A stretch of 64,000 nt of DNA from Elusimicrobiota bacterium (GTDB taxonomy: Bacteria > Elusimicrobiota > Elusimicrobia > FEN-1173), in contig JADKCG010000005.1 in the NCBI GenBank assembly GCA_016714745.1, positions 1-64,000 on the forward strand. Reading direction: 5' to 3'. Of the stretch, positions 44,458 through 52,250 are shown one piece after another. Position 1 is the stretch's first letter, and each line of letters starts with the position of its first letter. Under the pieces are notes generated by a model, which saw only the letters and a program-made list of their open reading frames with translations, did no database searches and was not told the origin of the DNA. Position numbers and translations under genes: made by a program.

Positions 44458-46707
44458 TTATTGGTAACCGCGCCCGGGCCGTTCGCTGGGCCCGCGTCGT
44501 TCGCCGCCCCCACGGAATTCCCGGCGAGGCGGACCGCCGCGATTGTCCCGACCGCGGTTGTCAGAGGGCCCCCCGCGACCGGCTCCCCGTGAGGAGGGAA
44601 GCCCCCCCTCCAATTCAGAACCCGGCTTCAACACGGCTTTGCGAGACAAGTTAATCCGCCCCATATTATCGATCTCGATGACTTTCACCTCGATCTCATC
44701 GCCCACATTCACCGCATCTTCCACTTTCTCCACGCGGTTCACGTCGAGCTGTGAAATATGAACCAAACCGTCTTTTCCCGGCATGATCTCAACAAAGGCG
44801 CCCAATTTCGGCATAAGTCGAACAACAGTTCCTTTGTATATTTTACCCAATTCCGCTTCCGCGGCATAGGATTCGACCTGGTGCTTCGCGGTCTCCAGAG
44901 AAGAACGGTCCAATGCCGTGATATAAACCTTGCCATCGTCTTCCACATCCACTTGCGCTCCGGACTCTTCAATAATCCTGCGAATGTTTTTTCCGCCAGG
45001 CCCGATCAAAGCGCCAATTTTTGCCACGGGGATCTGAACCACTTCCATGCGCGGTGCGTGTGGCGACATTTCCGCACGCGGGGTCACGAGGGCCTCGTTC
45101 ATTTTCCCGAGCACGAACAGACGGGCGCGTTTGGCTTGTTCCAAGGCCCGTTTCATGATTTCGATGGAAATCCCTTCAATCTTGATGTCCATCTGGAGTG
45201 CAGTCACACCGTCCACTGTCCCGGCCACTTTAAAGTCCATGTCGCCGAGATGATCTTCCATCCCCATGATGTCGGTTAAGACAACCCATTTGTCCCCTTC
45301 TTTCACCAAGCCCATGGCCATACCGGCGCACGCTTTCTTCATGGGAACGCCCGCGTCAAAAAGTGCCAAGGAGCCGCCACAGATGCTGGCCATGGACGAT
45401 GATCCGTTGGATTCCAAAATATCGGACACCACGCGGAGTGTATACGGAAACACTTCCGGGTCCGGCAACAGCGGCAACAACGCCCGCCGTGCTAAAGCGC
45501 CGTGGCCGACTTCCCGTCGACCAGGACCGCGCTCGGGTTTCGGTTCGCCCGTTGAGAAACCGGGGAAATTGTAGTGCAACATGAAGCGCTCTTTGTATTC
45601 CCCTTCCAACACGTCCATGATTTGTTGGTCCGCGGGGGACCCCAAGGTCGCCACCGCCAGGGCTTGAGTTTGGCCACGTGTAAACAACGCTGACCCGTGG
45701 GTCCGAGGAAGAACGCCGGTCCGAATCGTGATGGGCCGCACATCTTCAAAACCTCGCCCGTCCGTGCGACGGTTTTCGTCCAAAATCAAGCGGCGGGCTT
45801 CTTCGTATTCGATGGTATCCAAGAGGCCACCGATGTGCGACACTCCGTCCGGGAACTCCACCGACAACTTTTCTTTCACGTCTTTTTGAATCCCAGCCAC
45901 AAGACATTCCCGGGCGCCTTTCTCGGCAGTGCGAACCGCTTCTTTGAACCGACCGCGGGCCAATTCGTTCACTTTGTTCGCCAGGTCGACAGCAACCACG
46001 GGCGCCGGCGCGGCCATCTTGGCTTTGCCGATGCGAGAGAACAAGTCGATCTGAAGATCACAGAGACGGTCAATTTCCGTTTGCGCGATCGTCAACGCTT
46101 CCACCAACATCTCTTCCGACAATTCAAACGCGCCGGATTCCACCATCAAGATGGACCCTTTTTTCCCCGCCACCACCAGGTCCATGGTGCTCCGATCCTG
46201 TTCGTCCAAGTTCGGGTTCAAAACAAACCGCTCGTCCACGCGACCGATGCGAATGGCGCCAATGGGCCCGTTCCGCGGCAAGGCCGACATCCCGAGCGAA
46301 AGGGACGCGCCCAAGACAGACAAAATATCCAAATCGTGCAGACCGTCGTGCGACATGGCGATCGCGTTCAGCTGGACTTCCAAACGAAGGTTTTCGGGAA
46401 AGAGGGGGCGAACCGAACGATCGATGATGCGGCTGGTCAATACTTCGTTGTCGCGGGCTTTGCCTTCTCGTTTAAAGAAACCGCCGGGAATCCGACCCGC
46501 GGCGTAAGTCCGTTCGCGGTAATCCACGGTGAGAGGAAAAAAATCACGATCTTCCCGGGGTTTGGTGCCATGCGCCGCGGCCACGAGGACTACAGATTCG
46601 CCCATCCGAACAAACGCCGCTCCGGCGGCCTGTCGAGCCACTTCGCCGACTTCAATTGAAATCTTCTTATCTCCGATCTGGATCTCGAGTTTCTCTACAT
46701 TAGACAT
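44458..46707 (-). CDS. pnp: Polyribonucleotide nucleotidyltransferase with RG-rich tail
   Basis: 749 residues, uninterrupted. Two RNase PH domains (AAGRIPGGFFKREGKARDNE; RRTDGRGFEDVRPITIRTG, then LPRTHGSALFTRGQTQALAV), a KH domain (GALIGPGGKNIRRIIEESGA) and an S1 domain (GKIYKGTVVRLMPKLGAFVE, DGLVHISQL). The last ~50 residues are Arg-Gly rich (SSRGAGRGGPSDNRGRDNRG), an RGG-box-like tail not present in E. coli PNPase. Degrades RNA phosphorolytically. Start chosen at MSNVEKLEIQ, with GGAG upstream. Downstream of rpsO, the classical pair. Confidence 0.96.
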   Translation of the reverse strand: MSNVEKLEIQIGDKKISIEVGEVARQAAGAAFVRMGESVVLVAAAHGTKPREDRDFFPLTVDYRERTYAAGRIPGGFFKREGKARDNEVLTSRIIDRSVRPLFPENLRLEVQLNAIAMSHDGLHDLDILSVLGASLSLGMSALPRNGPIGAIRIGRVDERFVLNPNLDEQDRSTMDLVVAGKKGSILMVESGAFELSEEMLVEALTIAQTEIDRLCDLQIDLFSRIGKAKMAAPAPVVAVDLANKVNELARGRFKEAVRTAEKGARECLVAGIQKDVKEKLSVEFPDGVSHIGGLLDTIEYEEARRLILDENRRTDGRGFEDVRPITIRTGVLPRTHGSALFTRGQTQALAVATLGSPADQQIMDVLEGEYKERFMLHYNFPGFSTGEPKPERGPGRREVGHGALARRALLPLLPDPEVFPYTLRVVSDILESNGSSSMASICGGSLALFDAGVPMKKACAGMAMGLVKEGDKWVVLTDIMGMEDHLGDMDFKVAGTVDGVTALQMDIKIEGISIEIMKRALEQAKRARLFVLGKMNEALVTPRAEMSPHAPRMEVVQIPVAKIGALIGPGGKNIRRIIEESGAQVDVEDDGKVYITALDRSSLETAKHQVESYAAEAELGKIYKGTVVRLMPKLGAFVEIMPGKDGLVHISQLDVNRVEKVEDAVNVGDEIEVKVIEIDNMGRINLSRKAVLKPGSELEGGLPSSRGAGRGGPSDNRGRDNRGGPPRREFRGGGERRGPSERPGRGYQ

Positions 46708-46865
46708 GGGGGTTTCTCCTATAAATAGAAAAGGCGCGACGCACACGGAGGCCGCTCAAGCATGTCCAGAGGGATTTAAAAACCCGGCCGCCGACAAAAC
46801 GTCAGCCGAGCTGTTACATCCCTACGTCTCATGAACTCGAAGCGGGTCCTCCAAAGGACGCCGCG

Positions 46866-47132
46866 CTATTTTCTGAGTTTCAATTCCTTCAGAAGTTCCA
46901 CGTACCGTTTGGGTTCGCTTGAACGCAAATGGGCCAAGAGGCGACGCCGCTGACCCACCATCAGAAGAAGGCCCCGCCGCGATCCATGATCTTTGGGGGC
47001 GTTCTGAAAATGACCAGACAGGCCGTTGATGCGCTCCGTGAGGAGCGCGATCTGCACAGCCGTGTTCCCGGTGTCCCGGGGAGTAGCGCCAAACGTACCA
47101 ACGATCTCGTGTGCTCTTTCTTTGGTTAACAT
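46866..47132 (-). CDS. rpsO: Ribosomal protein S15
   Basis: 88 residues. TGNTAVQIALLTERINGLSG, FQNAPKDHGSRRGLLLMVG and RRRLLAHLRSSEPKRY are the S15 core that binds the 16S central domain. No ribosome site precedes the ATG; a -10 lies 7 nt upstream, so the mRNA is probably leaderless. pnp follows 158 bp downstream. Confidence 0.97.
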   Translation of the reverse strand: MLTKERAHEIVGTFGATPRDTGNTAVQIALLTERINGLSGHFQNAPKDHGSRRGLLLMVGQRRRLLAHLRSSEPKRYVELLKELKLRK

Positions 47133-47139
47133 GGGCGTG

Positions 47140-47168
47140 ATATTACCAAAGCCCCCAACAAAAGTAAA
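47140..47168 (-). promoter_or_regulatory. Leaderless promoter of rpsO
   Basis: TTTACT (47168-47163), 17-nt spacer, TAATAT (47145-47140), then 7 nt to the ATG. Confidence 0.55.
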
Positions 47169-47302
47169 GAAAAAATATTGTGACGGTTTTCATCCATTCG
47201 GTGCATTTGAAATTTTGGTGCACGGGTATCCGACTGACCCAACGGACCTGTCCCGTGGGGGCGGCCCTGCCCATGCAGAAACACAGGGGCTGGAAACCCA
47301 TG

Positions 47303-47519
47303 CTATAGTTTCAAACGACCCTTTCTTTTCCCCTTCCGGTGGGTACTTTTCTTCTTATTCTCTTTGGGGGGATGCTTGCGCGACGGGGGTGTGGAAACGA
47401 CAGAACGTCGGGCTTGGCGTTGGGCGGGTTTCTTCGTCACATAAGACGCGGCGGGCGCCGTGTCGAGGTCGATGCCGAAGACACCAGAGAGTTCTGCGGC
47501 CGCGAGGCTGGAGTCCTCT
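47303..47519 (-). pseudogene. Truncated coding fragment with Lys/Arg-rich tail
   Basis: A minus-strand frame without a start codon reads SSLAAAELSGVFGIDLDTAP, then KKPAQRQARRSVVSTPPSRK and ends in KKKSTHRKGKRKGRLKL. The low-complexity basic tail is typical of the end of an RNA- or DNA-binding protein. A stop lies just upstream in frame, so only this end is preserved. The rest of 47169-47575 holds nothing I recognise. Confidence 0.35.
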
Positions 47520-47575
47520 ATTTAAGCAATTAAGCCAACAAAACAGTATTAATTATATAAGTATTATTTAACATT

Positions 47576-48383
47576 TCAGCCGCCCGAATGAAGACGTTCT
47601 CTCCAGAGTCGATCGAGAGTGGCAACGTTGGGAATAGTCAGGCCATAAGCCGAGCGAAGGGATTCGTCGAGCGTTCGACCCGCGCGAAGCCCCTCACAGA
47701 ACGTTAAAAATTGTGCCTGAGAAAATCCACGCATCAGGTATCGCGTGAGGCTCTGGGCTTGGTTGTACCAAAGTCCCACGCCTTCGCCGTCGGCAACCCC
47801 GGCATGGGCATAATTGAAAGCAAGAAATTGATCCATCGGGATTGTTCCTGAAATAAGGAGTTGGCGATCCATGGCCTTTTGGTCCCCCTCCAAACCGTAT
47901 TGCCACTCCATCATCGTGGCCACCCCTTCGTTTAACCAGAGCGGGGGCGCCGTGGATTTTGCCAGAAAGAATTGCGTGAAAAATAAATGGCCCAACTCGT
48001 GGGCCAGAACCCGTTGAAAATTCTGAGACCGAGTGACCATAAACCTTTTTCTCAAGGATATTAATATGGGCCGCTGTCCAGGGATTCATCCCCGTGTGGG
48101 CCGCATAACTTTCCCCGTTGATGTAAAGATAAACATGAATGGATTCATGGTACGCCCAGGGCGAGAAAGCGCCCAAATCTAAGAGCAGTTTGGCGTGAAG
48201 CCCTTCCAGCATGTTCAGCACGCCCGCGGGGGCCAGAGAATCTTCGTAATGCAAGATGAAATGGGTTGACCGCACTACGCGTGAACTTGAAAACACGGCA
48301 AGGTCCTCTTTTCCCCCGAACGCCCCCTCACACAGAGGGAGAAGGAAAAAGATGACAAAGATCACCCCTAAGCCCTTTTTCAT
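47576..48383 (-). CDS. Exported gluzincin metallopeptidase (MA clan), frameshifted
   Basis: About 268 residues joined from MKKGLGVIFVIFFLLPLCEG, a signal peptide. The first part (VVRSTHFILHYEDSLAPAGV, ESIHVYLYINGESYAAHTGM) matches the N-terminal region of peptidase-MA-like proteins. Near 48045 the frame changes and continues QNFQRVLAHELGHLFFTQFF (HExxH-type HELGH) with PLWLNEGVATMMEW (third ligand Glu), the classic gluzincin site. Likely periplasmic or outer-membrane associated. The start overlaps the DUF2238 stop. Confidence 0.8.
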
Positions 48384-49024
48384 TGCGATGTTTCCTCCCT
48401 CTCCCCCCTCTGCCGATCCAATTGACGGTCGTGTTTTCGCGCGAGAGTGAGTTGAGCGATAAAAGCCCCCCAGAGCGCCATCCACATATCATTTTGGGTG
48501 TCCCAAGGATCCCCTTGAGTGCCAAGGAATGCCTCAGACTTTCCGCCGGCCACAAGCGCCGTTCCCCATTCAACAAACTCATAGGCCGCGCTGATCGCGA
48601 GGCATACGCACACAACGATAAAAAACAACCATCCACGGGAAGAAACCACCCTCTTTCGAATCAAAACCTCTCGCACCAGAATGGCGGGCACAAACCCCTG
48701 GGCGAAATGGCCCACCCGATCGTAATGGTTTCGCGCCAACCCAAACGTGTCTCGAACCCAATTAAAGAGAGGAACCTCCGCATACGTGTAATGGCCCCCC
48801 ACGCAAAGAATCATCATATGAAAAGCGATCAAGACGTAGGACAACCGGGTGAGCGGAAAACGACCGCGGGTCACACACAAGAAAATTCCACCCAGAATAA
48901 CCGGGGACACTTCCAGAGCCCAAGTCAACGCATCCCGTGGCCTGATCCCGGACCAAAAGAAAACGCCGACTGTCAAACCGATTAAGAGAGCTGTCCCCGA
49001 TTCAATTTTGTTGGAATGGCCCAT
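48380..49024 (-). CDS. DUF2238 integral membrane protein
   Basis: 214 residues, from MGHSNKIESG, the ATG that fits the promoter. About six membrane helices (ALLIGLTVGVFFWSG, VILGGIFLCVTRG, YVLIAFHMMILCVGGHYTYA, WLFFIVVCVCLAISAAYEF). NHYDRVGHFAQGFVPAILVR and GDPWDTQNDMWMALWGA are the conserved polar loops of DUF2238 (YjdF-like) proteins. Function unknown. Confidence 0.85.
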   Translation of the reverse strand: MGHSNKIESGTALLIGLTVGVFFWSGIRPRDALTWALEVSPVILGGIFLCVTRGRFPLTRLSYVLIAFHMMILCVGGHYTYAEVPLFNWVRDTFGLARNHYDRVGHFAQGFVPAILVREVLIRKRVVSSRGWLFFIVVCVCLAISAAYEFVEWGTALVAGGKSEAFLGTQGDPWDTQNDMWMALWGAFIAQLTLARKHDRQLDRQRGEREETSQ

Positions 49025-49030
49025 GAGTAT

Positions 49031-49060
49031 AGTATACCCCCGAAACAACCGTTTTGTCAG
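49031..49060 (-). promoter_or_regulatory. Leaderless promoter of the DUF2238 gene
   Basis: CTGACA (49060-49055), 18-nt spacer, TATACT (49036-49031), 6 nt before the ATG. Confidence 0.55.
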
Positions 49061-49149
49061 GGGGATTCATCTATTCCTTTCGAGCCGATAAAAATATGGC
49101 AGGGGCCCCGGCGCCCTGGAGCGCCGGATGAGGGTGGGGGGCAGTGAGG

Positions 49150-50044
49150 TTATGGGAGGATTTTGCGCGCGGCGGATTCATCGAGAGTCATTTGATGAAC
49201 CAACGCTTTGACGGACGGGAATTTTTTTTCGTCCCGAAGTTTTTTAATGAAACCCAGGCGGAGCCGTTGGCCAGTGAGATCACCGCTGAAATCGAGGACA
49301 TGGACCTCCGTCGACCGATGAGGCCGGGAGGCACGGAACGTCGGACGGAACCCCACATTGAGGAGCCCCCGCCGTTCCACTCCTGTGGAGAGACGGACGC
49401 TCACGACAAAAACTCCGTTTGGTAAAATTTTGTCTTCCTCCACGTCCAAATTCGCTGTCGGAAACCCCAGACGCCGCCCCACGCCCCGCCCGCGCACAAC
49501 GGGGCGTTCAGGGGGTAGTCATGGCCGAGGAGACGCCGGGATTCCACCAACCGGCCCTCGGCCATCAGCGGTCGAATACGGCCGGAGGAGACCACGCCGC
49601 TACGATCACGAACGGGGCCCACCGAATGAACCGAAATACCAGCGGATTTTCCCCTCTGAGCGAGGGACGCCGCGTCCCCCTCCCGCCCTTTGCCAAAGCG
49701 AAAATTGAAACCCACCACAATTTCGGAGGCGTTCCAGCGGTTTTGGATGAATCGCTGAAAAATTGTTCTGCGGACAGCTTCGCGAGGGATTTTGAAAAAA
49801 CGAACGTTTCAACACCATCAGCGCCAAACTGCCGGAGAAGGTCCTCTTTTTCGAGTGGAGTGGTGAGAAGGGTCGGCGGTGGGAGCGGAGAAAAAAATAG
49901 GCGTGGGGGCCGATCAAAGGCCACGGCCAACACTTCCCCTTTAAGCGCCCGGGCGCGGCGCCGCGCCACAGCCAAAAGCCGCTGGTGGCCCCGATGGACA
50001 CCGTCGAAGGTTCCGATCGTTAGGACAATCGGTTTATTATTCAT
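49150..50044 (-). CDS. ribF: Bifunctional riboflavin kinase / FAD synthetase, at least two frameshifts
   Basis: The N-terminal adenylyltransferase begins VLTIGTFDGVHRGHQRLLAV (the GxFDGxHxGH motif). From about 49790 family text moves to another frame (VVGFNFRFGKGREGDAASLA, then PLMAEGRLVESRRLLGHDYP), and from about 49490 to a third (GRRLGFPTANLDVEEDKILP, GVFVVSVRL), the riboflavin-kinase domain. Total ~298 residues when joined. Makes FMN and FAD. Placed after truB as in many bacteria. The breaks fall at short homopolymers, so they are probably sequence errors. Confidence 0.9.
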
Positions 50045-50048
50045 TGTT

Positions 50049-50123
50049 TTGTGGAGCGCGGGCGTCCCGCCCGCTCAGAATATTATTTCCAAAAAATGCG
50101 GGCGGGACGCCCGCGCTCCACAA
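50049..50123. repeat. GC-rich 26-bp perfect inverted repeat (REP-like)
   Basis: Arm TTGTGGAGCGCGGGCGTCCC followed by GCCCGC (50049-50074) and its exact complement (50098-50123), separated by 23 bp of AT-rich DNA. GCGGGCGGGACGCCCGCGCT-type cores are widespread mobile palindromes in many phyla. Sits between ribF and truB. Confidence 0.8.
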
Positions 50124-50142
50124 GAAAATCCAAAAAAATCGT

Positions 50143-50871
50143 TCAGTCGGGTAATTTTTCAATCGGGATAAATGACCGTTCAAATTGTTCTTTGTTGAGT
50201 TCCGAACGATCGACCCAAGGGTAGGCGTCACTGCGTTTAAAAGATCCGATGGTGTCGCGCGTCAGGGCGGCCAGGGTTCCCCCCACGCACAGTTTTTCTC
50301 CCAGATCCCGGGCAAGGGAGCGGACATAAAACCCCTTCGAACAGTCCACCCGAAAGGTGAAATCCGGCGGAGTGTAACCAACGATGTCCAAGGCGTGAAC
50401 CTGAACCTCTTTGATCGGGCGTTCGACGGGGACCCCTTTTCTCGCCCAATGATACAGGGGTTTGCCTTTCCATTTCACAGCGGAGAAGGTGGGCACCTCT
50501 TGTTTGATGGGTCCGCGAAACGCCGAAAGGGCTTGATCCAACTCCTCTCGCGTAATCTCTTCCGGTTTTCGAGGATACACCTTGTCGATGGGGGCGCCAT
50601 CCAAATCGTCCGTGGTGGTGGCCATGCCAAACCGAATAACGCCCTCGTAGGTTTTCCGTTCCGCCATAAACATGTTTTGTTTCGCCCGCGCCTCGCCCAC
50701 CACCAAAAGGATGAGTCCCGTGGCCATGGGATCCAACGACCCACAATGGCCCACATCGGCGGTATTTAACACACGGCGTGTCCAGAGCACGGCATCGTGT
50801 GACGTGGGGCCTTTGGGTTTGTCCATAAGAAAAAGACCGGAAATCACACGACGATCAAAAATGGACGTCAT
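50143..50871 (-). CDS. truB: tRNA pseudouridine-55 synthase
   Basis: 242 residues. FLMDKPKGPTSHDAVLWTRR, then VGHCGSLDPMATGLILLVVG with the catalytic Asp in GSLDPMATG, RFGMATTTDDLDG, VPTFSAVKWKGKPLYHWARK and VDCSKGFYVRSLARDLGEKL are all TruB motifs. It converts U55 of tRNA T-loops to pseudouridine. Start in a TAATG overlap with nrnA. Confidence 0.96.
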   Translation of the reverse strand: MTSIFDRRVISGLFLMDKPKGPTSHDAVLWTRRVLNTADVGHCGSLDPMATGLILLVVGEARAKQNMFMAERKTYEGVIRFGMATTTDDLDGAPIDKVYPRKPEEITREELDQALSAFRGPIKQEVPTFSAVKWKGKPLYHWARKGVPVERPIKEVQVHALDIVGYTPPDFTFRVDCSKGFYVRSLARDLGEKLCVGGTLAALTRDTIGSFKRSDAYPWVDRSELNKEQFERSFIPIEKLPD

Positions 50872-51881
50872 TATTTTTCCCCTGGGGGGAGTTCCGGCGT
50901 GAGCGCTTTGAGGATCTTCGCTTCCACATCGTCCAACGTGCCTTCCAACGTCACACCCGAAGCATTTTTGTGACCCCCGCCCCCGAACGAAACGGCCAAC
51001 CGGCAAAGGTCCACGCGCCCTTTGCCCCGCAAACTCACTTTCACCTCGCGCCCATTGTCCAACTCCCGGAGAAAAAAAGAAACCGAAGCGGTGGGGGGCA
51101 GAAGTCCCTGGTTCACAATGTCTTCCGTATCGTCTTCCTGGGCGCGTGTTTCGGTAAAATCAGCCCGTGTCAGGCGAAGAACCGAAACGCGTCCTTCCGC
51201 CACCATGCGAAGGCTCCCCAAGGCCCGGGACATCAACCGGAGAGCGGCGGGTGATCGGGTGGCATAAATATGCCGAAACACTTCGGCCACATCAACCCCC
51301 GCCTCCATGAGATGCGCCGCAACTCGATGGCTTTGGGGCCGCGTATTTTCCTGTTGAAATCGGCCGGTGTCGGTCACTAACCCCACATAGAGCGCTGTGG
51401 CCTCATTTTTTGTCAGCGAATGGCCCGCCATGGAAAAGACCTGGCACAGCTGTTCGGAATTGGACGAAGCGCCCGCATCAATCAAATTAATGTCGCCAAA
51501 CAATCCGTGGTGAATATGGTGGTCCACATTGATGACGAGCCCGGCTTGGCTTTTCAGATCGATGATGTTCCCCATACGATCGGGACCCGAACATTCAAAA
51601 ATAACGGCCACGTCAAATTTGCCCGTGATCCGAGGCGCCGAGCGAACCGCCCGTGCGCCCGGCAAAAAATGAAACATCTTCGGCACAGGCCCGATATTGG
51701 CCACGGTCACTTTCTTACCGAGACTCTTCAAGAACGATGCGAGCGCCAGTTCAGAACCCACCGTGTCGCCGTCCGGCCGTTCGTGGCCGGTCAGGAAAAA
51801 AGAGGTGTTGTTCCGGAGAACGCCGACGATTTGCTTCACTTTACGTCGAACGCGGGGAGAGAGTCGAGGGAGAGACGCCAT
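50871..51881 (-). CDS. nrnA: DHH-family nanoRNase/pAp phosphatase
   Basis: 336 residues from MASLPRLSPRV. The DHH domain shows FFLTGHERPDGDTVGSELAL (HxRPDGD), CSGPDRMGN, VINVDHHIHHGLFGDINLID, and ATALYVGLVTDTGRF. The DHHA1 domain ends with RVDLCRLAVSFGGGGHKNAS. It clears 2-4-nt RNAs and pAp. As given, this frame continues upstream into rbfA without a stop, but the ATG lies in a TAATG whose TAA ends rbfA in the corrected frame, so I treat the genes as separate. Confidence 0.92.
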   Translation of the reverse strand: MASLPRLSPRVRRKVKQIVGVLRNNTSFFLTGHERPDGDTVGSELALASFLKSLGKKVTVANIGPVPKMFHFLPGARAVRSAPRITGKFDVAVIFECSGPDRMGNIIDLKSQAGLVINVDHHIHHGLFGDINLIDAGASSNSEQLCQVFSMAGHSLTKNEATALYVGLVTDTGRFQQENTRPQSHRVAAHLMEAGVDVAEVFRHIYATRSPAALRLMSRALGSLRMVAEGRVSVLRLTRADFTETRAQEDDTEDIVNQGLLPPTASVSFFLRELDNGREVKVSLRGKGRVDLCRLAVSFGGGGHKNASGVTLEGTLDDVEAKILKALTPELPPGEK

Positions 51882-52241
51882 TAGGCAGACGTCGTGGGCG
51901 GTGTGTCTTTGTGGGGTCTTTTCGATAAATCGTGCACCCGCGCGGCGCGGGGGCGTGTCATCAAAAATGAAATGGAAATGGGGAATCCGGTTGAGACTCT
52001 CCAGCCGGCGCATGGACCGCGTAAGTTCCCAGCGCATTTTATCGAGTTGTTCCGCGGCCCGTGCCCGCTCCGCCTCGTTGCCCATCACCGAATAAAACAC
52101 CTTGGCTTCCATCAAATCGGCCGTGGTGTCCACAGCTGTAAAGGTGAGCAGGCCGGTCTCCGGCGGTTGATTCTCCAAAACGTAATTGGAGATTTCTCGA
52201 AGGAGAAGCACATTAATCCGTTGCATCCGACGGCCCGGCAT
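51881..52241 (-). CDS. rbfA: Ribosome-binding factor A (one-base frameshift near the end)
   Basis: About 119 residues. RRMQRINVLLLREISNYVLE, LMEAKVFYSVMGNE and RIPHFHFIFDDT are the KH-like RbfA core that helps 30S maturation. After DDTP the frame as given runs on into nrnA. Removing one C from the CCCCC run at ~51955 gives DDTPRAARVHDLSK and a stop at 51883-51881 overlapping the nrnA start, the usual RbfA ending. The apparent fusion is therefore probably an indel artefact. Confidence 0.88.
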
Positions 52242-52250
52242 GGTTCAGCT

